Both the position numbers and the translations under genes were made by a program. This document shows positions 8,584 to 17,357 of a stretch of 64,000 nucleotides of DNA, one piece after another. The notes beneath the pieces were generated by a model. It had not been told where the DNA came from and did no database searches. It saw only the letters and a list, made by a program, of their open reading frames with translations. The stretch's first letter is position 1. Each line of letters opens with the position of its first letter. Origin of the DNA: CAVQWT01 sp963717705 (GTDB lineage Bacteria > Pseudomonadota > Gammaproteobacteria > Burkholderiales > Casimicrobiaceae); the NCBI GenBank assembly GCA_963717705.1, contig CAVQWT010000002.1, positions 744,001-808,000 of the forward strand. Direction: 5' to 3'.

Positions 8584-9603
8584 CTACTTCTTCCCCTTCG
8601 CTTCGGCCGCGACCTCGCGGTCGTAGGCGGCCTTGTTGAACGGCGTCCCGGAATCCTCGGCCACCTTGCGCACCAGGCCCCAGTCGTCCTTGTAGCTGAC
8701 GGGCCGGAAGCGGTCGTCGCCGAGGAACTCCTTCGTCATCTCGGGACTGAAGCGGTAGTCGAGGAAGCACTGGCGGATCTTCGCCGCGAGCGCCGGGTCG
8801 AGATCGTGTGCGTAGGCGAACGCGGACGTCGGGAAGGCGCCGCTGCGGAACAGGATCCGGGTGTCCTCGGCCTTCATCATCCCGCGGTTGACGAAGCGGT
8901 CGTAGATGTCCGAGGTGATCGTCGCCGCGTCGTAGTCGCCCGACAGCACGCCCATCAGCGACTGGTCGTGCTTGCCGGAGTAGACGACCTTGTAGTCCTT
9001 GTCCGGCGTAAGGCCCTCGGCCGGTAGCAGCGCGCGCGGCGCCATGTTGCCGGAGTTCGACGACGGCGAGGTGTGGGCGACCTTTTTGCCCTTGAGGTCG
9101 GCGAGCTTCATGTACGGCGAGCTCGCCTTGACCACGACGATCTGGGTGTAGGTGCGCGAGCCCTTGTCGTCGCCCTTGATCGCGAACGGGACCGCGCCGG
9201 CCAGGTTGACGGCGAAGCCCGTCTGCCCGCTGGCGTAGCCGGCGATGTGCAGCCGGCCGGCGCGCATCGCCTCGATCTGCGCGGCGTTCGACTGCACGGT
9301 GAAGTACGCGACCCGTTTGCCGGTGCACGCGGCGAGGTGCTCGGTGAACGGCTTGAACAGGTTCTGGTAGACCGCGGGGTCCTCGATCGGCGTGTAGGCG
9401 AACACCAGCGTCCCGGGATTCTTCAGCTTTTTCGGGTCCTTCGGCGGATCCGCCACCAGGTCGCGGTTTTCGTCGCAGTAGGCGTCGTCGAGCTCGCCGC
9501 GGTAGGCGCAGTCGTCGGCGGCACGCGCCGCGGTCGACAGGGCGCAGCAGACGGCAAGGACCAGGGTGGAGAGGACGCGGGCGCGTCCGGCGGCGAAGGG
9601 CAT
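8584..9603 (-). CDS. phnD: Phosphonate/phosphite-type ABC binding protein PhnD, promoter-proximal copy
   Basis: Codes for 339 residues with a signal peptide ending near AARAADDCAYRG. It shares FKPFTEHLAACTGKRVAYFTVQ, AHTSPSSNSGNMAP and SGKHDQSLMGVLSGDYDAATITSDIYDR with the next gene, so this is a tandem paralogue. A clear ribosome-binding site (GAGGAGAA) lies 4 nt before the ATG. It is the first gene of the five-gene minus-strand operon. The 147 nt separating it from the second phnD are GC-rich; an internal hairpin there may set their relative dose. Differences around the ligand loop (GNMAPRALLPAEG against GHLAPLALFPKEG) suggest different ligands or affinities. Confidence 0.9.
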   Translation of the reverse strand: MPFAAGRARVLSTLVLAVCCALSTAARAADDCAYRGELDDAYCDENRDLVADPPKDPKKLKNPGTLVFAYTPIEDPAVYQNLFKPFTEHLAACTGKRVAYFTVQSNAAQIEAMRAGRLHIAGYASGQTGFAVNLAGAVPFAIKGDDKGSRTYTQIVVVKASSPYMKLADLKGKKVAHTSPSSNSGNMAPRALLPAEGLTPDKDYKVVYSGKHDQSLMGVLSGDYDAATITSDIYDRFVNRGMMKAEDTRILFRSGAFPTSAFAYAHDLDPALAAKIRQCFLDYRFSPEMTKEFLGDDRFRPVSYKDDWGLVRKVAEDSGTPFNKAAYDREVAAEAKGKK

Positions 9604-9647
9604 CGGGTTCTCCTCGCACGGCCTGTGCCGGCTGTTGCAGAAATCGC

Positions 9648-9653
9648 ATCTTA
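9648..9653 (-). promoter_or_regulatory. Candidate -10 element for the phn-type operon
   Basis: On the minus strand the hexamer reads TAAGAT, 45 nt before the phnD ATG, in the 201-nt divergent gap shared with glmU. No convincing TTGACA box lies at the right distance and no clear Pho-box-like direct repeat was seen by eye. Confidence 0.3.
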
Positions 9654-9804
9654 GCGCACTGGTTGGCGTGTCGGCATGCCCTTCGGTCGCCGCGGGCGGG
9701 GCACGGTGCGCGCGATGCCGTAAAATGCCAAATTAGGGACGAATCGGCGCCAGCTCGCGAAATCCGGCCGGGTCCCGTGATCGACCCGTCTGCGCCGAAC
9801 CCCC

Positions 9805-11175
9805 ATGCCCTCGTCCGCCACCCACATCGTCGTTCTCGCCGCCGGCCAGGGCAAGCGGATGCATTCGGCGCTGCCCAAGGTGCTGCATCCGCTCGCCGGG
9901 CGGCCGCTGCTGGCGCACGTGCTCGCCGCGGCGCGGACGCTCGGGCCGGATCGCATCGCCGTCGTCGTCGGCCACGGCGCCGACGCGGTGCGCGATGCCA
10001 TTGCGGCCCCCGACGTCGTGTTCGTCACGCAGGACCCGCCGCGCGGCACCGGCGACGCCGTCCGCGTCGCGCTGACCGCGCTGCCCGGCGGCGGCGTCAC
10101 CGTGGTCACCTTCGGCGACGTGCCCCTGGTTCCGGCGGCGTCGATGCAGGAACTCGACGCGCAGGCGCGCGGCGGCCGGCTGGCGCTGCTCACCGCCGTG
10201 GTGCCGGACCCGGCGGGACTCGGTCGCATCGTGCGCGACGCCGACGGCGCCGTGCGGGCCATCGTCGAGGAGAAGGACGCGACGCCCGGGCAGCGCGCAA
10301 TCCGCGAGATCAACACCGGCGTGCTGGCCGCGCCGACGGCGCTCCTCGCAGGCTGGGTGGCGGCGCTGAGGGCGGACAACGCGCAGCGCGAGTTCTACCT
10401 GACCGACATCGTCGCGATGGCGGTGGCCGACGGCGTGCCGGTCACCGCACTCACCGCCGCCGACGAGCGCGACGTCCGCGGGGTCAACGACCGCGCGCAG
10501 CTCGTCGCGCTGGAGCGCGTCGTCCAGCGCCGCGCCGCCGAAGCGCTGCTGGTTGCGGGCACGTGGATCGCCGATCCCGACCGCTTCGACCTGCGCGGCA
10601 CGCTCGATTGCGGCCGCGACGTGCGCATCGACGTCGGCTGCGTGTTCGAAGGCGCGGTGCAGCTGGCCGACGGGGTCGAGATCGGCGCCCACTGCGTGCT
10701 GCGCGACGTGACCGTCGGCGCCGGGACGGTGATCGCGCCGTTTTCGCACCTGACCAGCGCCACCATCGGCGCCCGCTGCCAGATCGGGCCCTACGCGCGG
10801 CTGCGGCCGGGGGCCGTGCTCGGCGAAGAGGTGCACATCGGCAACTTCGTCGAGGTGAAGGCGTCGGAAATCGCCGCGCGCAGCAAGGCGAACCACCTCG
10901 CCTACATCGGCGACGCGACCATAGGCAGCGACGTCAACGTCGGCGCCGGCACCATCTTCTGCAACTACGACGGCGCGCACAAGCACCGGACGGTGATCGA
11001 GGACGACGTCTTCATCGGCTCCGACTCGCAGCTGGTTGCGCCGGTCACCGTGGGGCGGGGCGCGACGCTGGGCGCCGGGACCACGCTGACCCGCGACGCT
11101 CCGGCCGGCAAGCTCACCGTCTCGCGCGCGAAGCAGACCACGGTGGACGGCTGGCAGCGGCCGCGCAAGAAATGA
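9805..11175 (+). CDS. glmU: Bifunctional UDP-GlcNAc pyrophosphorylase / GlcN-1-P acetyltransferase
   Basis: Codes for 456 residues, the usual GlmU length. The N-terminal uridyltransferase domain carries LAAGQGKRMHSALPKVLH (residues 8-25) and QDPPRGTGDAVR. The C-terminal left-handed beta-helix (from about residue 250) shows hexapeptide repeats, then the acetyltransferase active-site region HIGNFVEVKASEI, KANHLAYIGDATIGSDVNVGAGTIFCNYDGAHKHRT. It makes UDP-GlcNAc for peptidoglycan and lipopolysaccharide. It lies 47 nt upstream of glmS, which supplies its substrate by way of GlmM. Confidence 0.96.
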   Translation: MPSSATHIVVLAAGQGKRMHSALPKVLHPLAGRPLLAHVLAAARTLGPDRIAVVVGHGADAVRDAIAAPDVVFVTQDPPRGTGDAVRVALTALPGGGVTVVTFGDVPLVPAASMQELDAQARGGRLALLTAVVPDPAGLGRIVRDADGAVRAIVEEKDATPGQRAIREINTGVLAAPTALLAGWVAALRADNAQREFYLTDIVAMAVADGVPVTALTAADERDVRGVNDRAQLVALERVVQRRAAEALLVAGTWIADPDRFDLRGTLDCGRDVRIDVGCVFEGAVQLADGVEIGAHCVLRDVTVGAGTVIAPFSHLTSATIGARCQIGPYARLRPGAVLGEEVHIGNFVEVKASEIAARSKANHLAYIGDATIGSDVNVGAGTIFCNYDGAHKHRTVIEDDVFIGSDSQLVAPVTVGRGATLGAGTTLTRDAPAGKLTVSRAKQTTVDGWQRPRKK

Positions 11176-11222
11176 CCCGCATCCTCCGCAACGACACGGA
11201 CTGAACAGGGAACCTACACGCC

Positions 11223-13071
11223 ATGTGCGGCATCGTCGGCGCGGCCTCGTCGCGCAACATCGTCCCGGTGCTGATCGACGGCGTCCGGCGACTCGAGTAC
11301 CGCGGGTACGACTCGACCGGCCTGGTCGTGATCGCGGGCGGCGACGGCGCATCGCCGGCGCGGCTGCAGCGCGTGGTCAGCACCGCGCGCGTCGCGAACC
11401 TGGAGGCGGCGGTCGCCGCCGGCGGCATCACCGGCACCACGGGCATCTCGCACACGCGCTGGGCGACGCACGGCGCACCGACGCAGGTCAACGCCCATCC
11501 GCACACCTCGGGCGGCGAGGTCGCCGTCGTGCACAACGGCATCATCGAGAACTGGGAGGCGCTGCGCGACAAGCTCGTCGCGCAGGGCTACGTGTTCGCC
11601 ACGCAGACCGACACCGAGGTCATCGCGCACCTCGTGCACGCGCACTGGCACGCCCCCGGGGGCGGCGACCTGCTGCGCGCGGTGCAGGGCGCGACCGCCG
11701 AATTCCACGGCGCCTACGCGATCGCCGTCGTCTCGACGCGCGAGCCCGGCCGCGTCGTCGGCGCGCGCAACGGCAGCCCGCTGGTCGTCGGCCTCGGCGA
11801 CGGCGATCACTTCCTCGCCTCCGACGCCGCGGCGCTGCTGTCGGTGACGCGGCGGGTCGCCTACCTGGAAGAGGGCGACGTCGCCGACGTCCGCCGCGAG
11901 GGCTACGCGATCGTCGACGCCCGCGGCGAGCGCGTCGAGCGGCCCGTCATCACCGTCGAGGCTTCGAACGCCGCGGTCGAGCTGGGGCCGTACCGGCACT
12001 TCATGCAGAAGGAGATCTTCGAGCAGCCGCGCGCGGTCGCCGACACGCTGGACAGCGTCGAGTCCATCGGCCCGGGGCTGTTCGGCTCGAAGGCCGCCGA
12101 GGTGCTGCCGCAGGTCGACCGGGTGCTGCTGCTCGCCTGCGGCACCAGCTACTACGCCGGCATGGTCGCGCGGCAGTGGATCGAGTCGCTGGCGCAGATT
12201 CCCTGTAGCCGTCGAGATCGCCAGCGAGTACCGCTACCGCGACAGCGTGCCCCATCCGTCGACGCTGGTCGTCGTGGTGTCGCAGTCCGGCGAGACGGCC
12301 GACACGCTGGCGGCGCTGAAGCACGCGCAGTCGCTGGGGCACCGGCACACGCTCGCGATCTGCAACGTGCCGACGAGCTCGATGGTGCGGCAGACCGAGC
12401 TGACCTACCTGACCCGCGCCGGCACCGAGGTCGGCGTCGCGTCGACCAAGGCGTTCACCACGCAGCTGGTCGCGCTGTTCCTGCTCGCGCTCACGCTGGC
12501 CAAGGGCCGCGCGCGCCTCACGCCGGAGGAAGAGGCGTTCTGGCTGCGCGGCCTCCGGCACCTGCCGTCGGCGCTGCAGGCGGCGCTGGCGCTGGAGCCC
12601 CAGGTCATCGCCTGGGCCGAGCGCTTCGCGAAAAAGGAGCACGCGCTGTTCCTCGGCCGCGGCGTCCACTACCCGATCGCGCTCGAAGGCGCGCTCAAGC
12701 TCAAGGAAATCTCGTATATCCACGCCGAGGCGTACCCCGCCGGCGAGCTCAAGCACGGCCCGCTGGCGCTGGTCGATTCCGGCATGCCGGTGGTGGCGAT
12801 CGCGCCCAACGACGCGCTGCTCGAGAAGCTGAAGAGCAACCTGCAGGAAGTCCGCGCGCGCGGCGGCGAGCTCTACGTCGTCGCCGACCTCGACAGTCGC
12901 CTCACCCCCGGCGACGGCATCCACGTCATCCGGCTGCCCGAGCACGCCGGGCTTCTCTCCCCCATCGTGCACACGATCCCGCTGCAGCTCCTCGCGTACC
13001 ACGCCGCCGTGCTGCGGGGCACCGACGTCGACAAGCCGAGGAACCTGGCCAAGAGCGTGACGGTGGAGTGA
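11223..13071 (+). CDS. glmS: Glutamine-fructose-6-phosphate aminotransferase, with one-base frame break
   Basis: The N-terminal glutaminase domain starts MCGIVGAASS, with nucleophile Cys2, and includes YRGYDSTG, HTRWATHG and VVHNGIIENW. It is followed by LLLACGTSYYAGMVARQWIESLAQIPC in the same frame. The isomerase half continues in the next frame: VEIASEYRYRDS, SQSGETADTLAALK, STKAFTTQL, and the end DKPRNLAKSVTVE. The break is at about 12207-12210, where one additional base (TGTAGCC for an expected TGYGCC) shifts the frame. Removing it restores a normal protein of about 615 residues. The enzyme makes glucosamine-6-phosphate and is normally essential, so a sequence error is the likeliest cause. 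Fourteen new codons would be read before the gene could re-enter frame, so read-through does not rescue it. Confidence 0.9.
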
Positions 13072-13196
13072 CGGCGCGCATCCGGGTCCGGCAGGCCGAC
13101 CCGCTCCGGGCTGTCGAATAATCGGTATGGATTTCCCCTCCCCGTTGGGCTAACCTCGTCGTCTCGCTGGCGTGCAAGGCTGGCCTGGCCCCGACC

Positions 13197-13895
13197 GTGA
13201 CGACGATTCGCCCGCTTCTCGCACTCGCAGCGCTGGCGCTGCCGGCGCTGCTCGCGAGCGCGCCGCTGGGCGCGCAGCAGGGGTTCAGCTTCTCGCAGCC
13301 CGACGATTCCGCCCGTCAGCAGGAACAGGCGCGCCAGGAGCGCATCGCCGGGCAGCTGTCGACGCCCTGCCGGGCCGAGCTGCGGAACAAGAAGATCATG
13401 GTGCTGATCGGCGAGGTGCTGTCGGACGGGACCTACGCCACGCAGCAGCAGAACTACGGGCCCCATTTCGACGCCATCAACTCGCGCCTGCGCGCGCTCG
13501 GGCTGCGCACGTACACGCCCGAGGAGATCCGCCGGCAGATCGCGCAGGCGGAAATCGACGCCTACTTCCGCAACGACCCGGACGCGGCGCTCGCCGCGTC
13601 GAAGCGGCTCGGAGCCAGCTTCGTGCTGCGCGGGCTGATCTCGCTGCAGGCGACGCGAAACCCGATGATGGCGGTCAACCAGGTGTCGGTGAACATGTCG
13701 TTCACGCTGTCCGGCAGCAACGGCAAGCTGATTTCCGAGACCGCGGCGGAAACGGCGTCCTACGCCGGCGCCGACGTCCGGCGGATGGCGCTGACGCTGG
13801 TCAACGAGAAGGCCGACGAGGTGGTGGCCACCCTTTATTCCGACTACTGCCGCAACGCGGGCCCGCCCGCGCGCACCGGCCCGGCGCCGAAGTAG
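13197..13895 (+). CDS. Secreted protein of unknown function, LPP20/CsgG-like fold suspected
   Basis: Codes for 232 residues from a GTG start, with no good ribosome-binding site. A signal peptide (LALAALALPALLASAPLGAQ) precedes a Gln/Ser linker and a domain starting NKKIMVLIGEVLSDGTYATQQQ, then LRALGLRTYTPEEIRRQIAQAEIDAYFRND, then GASFVLRGLISLQ. This alternation (strand with an ID or GE motif, helix that locates the solution, then FVLRG) resembles the periplasmic half of the kinase two genes downstream. A fairly conserved C-terminal Cys (SDYCRNAG) and one in LSTPCRAEL could form a disulfide. I cannot name the family. It lies just upstream of a CsgG-like gene. Confidence 0.65.
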   Translation: MTTIRPLLALAALALPALLASAPLGAQQGFSFSQPDDSARQQEQARQERIAGQLSTPCRAELRNKKIMVLIGEVLSDGTYATQQQNYGPHFDAINSRLRALGLRTYTPEEIRRQIAQAEIDAYFRNDPDAALAASKRLGASFVLRGLISLQATRNPMMAVNQVSVNMSFTLSGSNGKLISETAAETASYAGADVRRMALTLVNEKADEVVATLYSDYCRNAGPPARTGPAPK

Positions 13896-13940
13896 CAGCC
13901 CGGTCCTGCAACGCCGTCGAATCCGACAGGAGAATTCGCG

Positions 13941-14777
13941 ATGCGCAACCCAATCCCGCTTCGGCTCACCCGTGTTGCGATCGGCGCGGCGCTGCTCGCG
14001 TGTGCCCCGCTGGCGCTGGCGCAGCCCACCTGGGGCAACCCGTCGCCGACGGCGGGCAGCGAGACGTCGCAGAAGGCGAATGCCGCCGCCGACCAGACGA
14101 TCTATCGGCCGGTCCAGTACGTCAACGCGAAAAAGCAGGGTCCGGCGCTGGTGGTGATCCCCGGCGAGATCAAGAGCAACAACGCGAGCTTCCTGCAGAA
14201 GTTCACCGCCAACAACATCGCCGACTTCGGCGAGATCGAGCTGTCGAGCGCCAATTTCCAGGTGCTGGAGCGCTCGAACCTCGGGCCTCTGCTCAAGGAG
14301 TTCGAGCTCGCGTACAACCTTGGCGATCCGGCGCAGGCGCGCAAGTTCCTGGGGATGGGCAAGCTCAAGGCGACCAAGTACGTCGTCAAGTTCGACATCC
14401 TGAAGACCGAGCAGGTCGCCTCGGCGCAGTCCGGCTTCGACGGCAGGACGCTGGGGCAGATGGCGGGCCTGCTCGGCGTGTTCAGCGGCTCGCGCGGCGG
14501 CGCCGCGGCGGGCACCGTCGGCGGCACCGCGGTCGGCTCGGTGCATTCGGGCGAGTCGACCAGCGTCTGGGTCATCGGCATGCGCTACAAGATCATCAAC
14601 GCCGAGACTACCGAGCAGGTCGCGCAGGGCTACACCGAGGAAAAGATGGAAATCGGCGCGACGTCGTCGGGGGCGCTCGGCGTCAACCAGGCGCAGCAGG
14701 GCGGCGTCTCGCTCGACACCATGGTCCAGCGGCTGGTGCAGAAGAGCGTGTGGGAAATCGACAGCAAGTACAAGTAG
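13941..14777 (+). CDS. CsgG-like secreted protein
   Basis: Codes for 278 residues with signal peptide MRNPIPLRLTRVAIGAALLACAPLALAQ. AGGAGA is 8 nt before the ATG. The stretch FQVLERSNLGPLLKEFELAYNLGDPAQARKFLGMGKLKATKYVVKFDI is the CsgG/HfaB hallmark (V-x-ER-x-N-L followed by a strand that recites the activity). A Gly-rich section (GRTLGQMAGLLGVFSGSRGGAAAGTVGGTAVG) matches the membrane-inserting loops of CsgG pores. There is no lipobox cysteine, so unlike CsgG it would be soluble or peripheral. No curli genes are present. With its neighbour and the kinase it probably forms an envelope complex. Confidence 0.72.
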   Translation: MRNPIPLRLTRVAIGAALLACAPLALAQPTWGNPSPTAGSETSQKANAAADQTIYRPVQYVNAKKQGPALVVIPGEIKSNNASFLQKFTANNIADFGEIELSSANFQVLERSNLGPLLKEFELAYNLGDPAQARKFLGMGKLKATKYVVKFDILKTEQVASAQSGFDGRTLGQMAGLLGVFSGSRGGAAAGTVGGTAVGSVHSGESTSVWVIGMRYKIINAETTEQVAQGYTEEKMEIGATSSGALGVNQAQQGGVSLDTMVQRLVQKSVWEIDSKYK

Positions 14778-14861
14778 CGACAGCCGACCCGCCGGTGGCG
14801 GGCATCCGCGACGCCGGCCCGCGGCCGGCGTCGTCGCTTCCGGCGCGATGAGGAACGTCAA

Positions 14862-17285
14862 TTGGCAGAGATCGGCACCCTCGGCAAGTACGAAGTCCGG
14901 CGCGAGATCGGCCGCGGCGCGATGGGCGTGGTCTACGAAGGCTACGACCCGCAGATCAAGCGCGTGATCGCGCTCAAGACCATCCGGCCGGACCAGCTCA
15001 AGGGCGAGGACTCGGCGACCGTGATCGCGCGGTTCCGCCGCGAGGCGCAGGCCGCGGGGCGCCTGTCCCACCCCAACATCGTGGCGATCCACGATTTCGG
15101 CGAGGACGCGGGCATCTGGTACATCGCGATGGAGCTGGTCAAGGGCCGCGAGCTCAAGGAGTGCTTCGAGGCCAACGAGCGCTTCAAGTCGACCGACATC
15201 GTGCGCATCATGACGCAGATCCTCGGCGCGCTCGACTACGCGCACCGCCAGGGAGTGATCCACCGCGACATCAAGCCTGCGAACGTCTTCCTGCTCGACG
15301 ACGGCAGCGTCAAGGTCGCCGACTTCGGCATCGCCCACATCGACTCGTCGAGCCTCACCCAGGTGGGCACGGTGCTGGGCACGCCGAGCTACATGTCGCC
15401 CGAGCAGATCCAGGGGCTTCCCGTCGACGGCCGCTCCGATCTCTTTTCCGCCGGCGTCATCCTCTACCAGTTCCTCACCGGCGAGCGGCCCTTCGCCGGA
15501 TCCGCGACGACGACGATGCAGAAGGTGCTGAAGGAGGAGCCGCTGGCGCCGTCGACGCTCAACGTCCAGGTGCTGCCGGTGATGGACGCCGTGGTGCGCC
15601 GGGCACTGGCCAAGCGCGCCGACGACCGGTTCCAGACCGCGCAGGAATTCGCCGACGCGATCCGCGCCGCGGCGCCCGCCGCCGCGCCGGCCCCGGCGGG
15701 GGCAGCCCGACCGGTCTCCGCTGCGGACCCGACGATCATCGCGGCGCCGGCCCCGACGGTCGCCCCGGCGGCCGTTGCGGCGGCGGCAGCGAAGGACGCC
15801 ACCGTGGCCGCCGCGCCTGCCGCTGCGCCGTCGTCCGCGCCCGCGGCGTCGAAATCGTCGTCGTCCGCGCTGGCGATGGTCGTCGGCGTGGCCGCCTTGG
15901 CCGTCGCCGTCGGCGCGTGGTTCATGCTGCAGCGGCCCCCGGCCGACACGGCGAAGACCGCGCAGTCCGCGGCGCCGCCCGCCGCCGTGACGGCCGCGGC
16001 TCCCGGCGCGCCGCCGGCGGCCCCTTCCGCCATGCCGGCCACGCCGGCCGCCGCGCCCGCGCCGGTCGCGGCGCCGCCGGCACCGAGTCCCGAGCCGGGA
16101 ACGATGACCATCGCCGCGGTCGGTCTCGTCGACCCGTCCGATCCGCGCTACCAGGCCGACCAGGGGCTGCTGCAGGCCGACCTGCGCGCGGATTCGCGCA
16201 GCCAGCTGGTCGAGAAGGCGGTCGGGCTGCTGGTCGACCAGAAGTCGATCGCGGCGAACTACGACCTGCTGAAGAGCCGGCTGCTGGCGAACAGCGGCAA
16301 CTACGTCAGGACCGTCGTCAGCCAGGGCGAGCCGCGGCTCGGCAAGGACGGGCTGATGTCGATCACCACCGAGGCGGTCGTCAACGTCAAGGCGGTCCAG
16401 AAGTCGCTCAACCAGATGACGCGGGACGAGCGGGTCGAGCTCATCCGCGCGAGCGGCGACCCCAGGGTGTCGGTGCAGATCGACGTGCGCGACGCCGATC
16501 GCGCCGAGGCCCCGCCGCTGCCGTCGCCGGTGGCGGAGAACATGCTGAAGGAGCGCATCAAGTCGTTCGGCTTCCGCGTCTGGGCCGAGGGCGGCGCGCA
16601 GGGCAGCCCGCCCCCCGACTTCTCGGTGATCGGCGAGGCGCGGATCCGGAAGCTCTCGGCGCGGCTCGAGGCGTCCGGCGTGACGATCACCAAGTACGCG
16701 CTGACGTCGTGGACCGTGAAGTGCATCGATCGGGCGACCGGCGAGGAGATCTACTTCAACACCACGCTGCCGAAAGGCGTCGGCAGCTGGGCCAGCGAGG
16801 AAGAGGCGCTGAAGGCGATCGGGACCAGGATCGCCGACGAGTTCTCGCGCGACTTCTTCCTGCAGCACGCCAGCGTGACGGCGCGCAAGGTCACGCTCAG
16901 CGTCGACGGCCTGCCCGATCCGGCGACGGAGGACCTGCTGGCACGCGAGCTCGTCGGCCTGCCGGAGGTCATCGCCGCCACGGCGCGGGCACCGGCGAAG
17001 CCCCGCGCCTACGACCTCGTGCTCGCGGGCGGCGGAGCGGCCGGCGATCTCGTCACCAGCGCCGTACTGAAGCCCCTCAACGCCAAGCTCGGCCAGGCAT
17101 GCTTCACGCTCGGCAGCGTCAGCGCCGAGCAGGTCGCCGTCAGATTCGACGCTCGCTGTGCGGAGCCGTCGGTGCTGTCGCGCCTGGAAACCAACCCGCC
17201 CGCGGGGCTCTACGGCTCGTCGCCGGGCCGGCAGAAGACGGTGGTGAAGAACCCCGAATTGCTGCGCAAGCTGACGACGATCTAG
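14862..17285 (+). CDS. Transmembrane Ser/Thr protein kinase with large periplasmic domain
   Basis: Codes for 807 residues, starting at a TTG with GAGGAA 7 nt upstream. Residues 10-270 form a Hanks-type kinase: G-loop IGRGAMG (16-22), Lys39, HRDIKPAN with Asp136, DFG Asp154, and SPEQ near 179. An Ala/Pro-rich linker precedes one transmembrane helix (about 335-356) and a second Ala/Pro linker. The periplasmic half opens with a LPP20/FlgT-N-like domain (SQLVEKAVGLLVDQKSIAANYDLLKSRLL, then SGNYVRTVVSQGEP), then a domain reading SVQIDVRDADRAEAP and SFGFRVWAEGG, close in pattern to the secreted protein at 13197. No PASTA domains are present. The sensor therefore probably detects an envelope protein or ligand rather than muropeptides. 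Confidence 0.88.
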   Translation: MAEIGTLGKYEVRREIGRGAMGVVYEGYDPQIKRVIALKTIRPDQLKGEDSATVIARFRREAQAAGRLSHPNIVAIHDFGEDAGIWYIAMELVKGRELKECFEANERFKSTDIVRIMTQILGALDYAHRQGVIHRDIKPANVFLLDDGSVKVADFGIAHIDSSSLTQVGTVLGTPSYMSPEQIQGLPVDGRSDLFSAGVILYQFLTGERPFAGSATTTMQKVLKEEPLAPSTLNVQVLPVMDAVVRRALAKRADDRFQTAQEFADAIRAAAPAAAPAPAGAARPVSAADPTIIAAPAPTVAPAAVAAAAAKDATVAAAPAAAPSSAPAASKSSSSALAMVVGVAALAVAVGAWFMLQRPPADTAKTAQSAAPPAAVTAAAPGAPPAAPSAMPATPAAAPAPVAAPPAPSPEPGTMTIAAVGLVDPSDPRYQADQGLLQADLRADSRSQLVEKAVGLLVDQKSIAANYDLLKSRLLANSGNYVRTVVSQGEPRLGKDGLMSITTEAVVNVKAVQKSLNQMTRDERVELIRASGDPRVSVQIDVRDADRAEAPPLPSPVAENMLKERIKSFGFRVWAEGGAQGSPPPDFSVIGEARIRKLSARLEASGVTITKYALTSWTVKCIDRATGEEIYFNTTLPKGVGSWASEEEALKAIGTRIADEFSRDFFLQHASVTARKVTLSVDGLPDPATEDLLARELVGLPEVIAATARAPAKPRAYDLVLAGGGAAGDLVTSAVLKPLNAKLGQACFTLGSVSAEQVAVRFDARCAEPSVLSRLETNPPAGLYGSSPGRQKTVVKNPELLRKLTTI

Positions 17286-17357
17286 CGGACGGGACCCGGC
17301 ACCCTCGCTTCGCCGCCGGAACGACCGCCGCCGCGGCGCGTCCCTTCGCGGCGCGCC

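Noticed and set aside
9720..9725. TAAAAT upstream of glmU as a -10 box
   Set aside because: The spacing is possible but there is no -35 and the local sequence is chance-like; not called.
12200..12215. Programmed frameshift in glmS
   Set aside because: No slippery heptamer or downstream stimulatory structure is evident, and GlmS is not known to need recoding.
12873..16868. A 1331-codon open frame antisense to the kinase and its neighbours
   Set aside because: It has Arg/His/Asp-rich low complexity, no domain motif, and lies opposite three genes with clear signatures. Long antisense frames are expected at this G+C.
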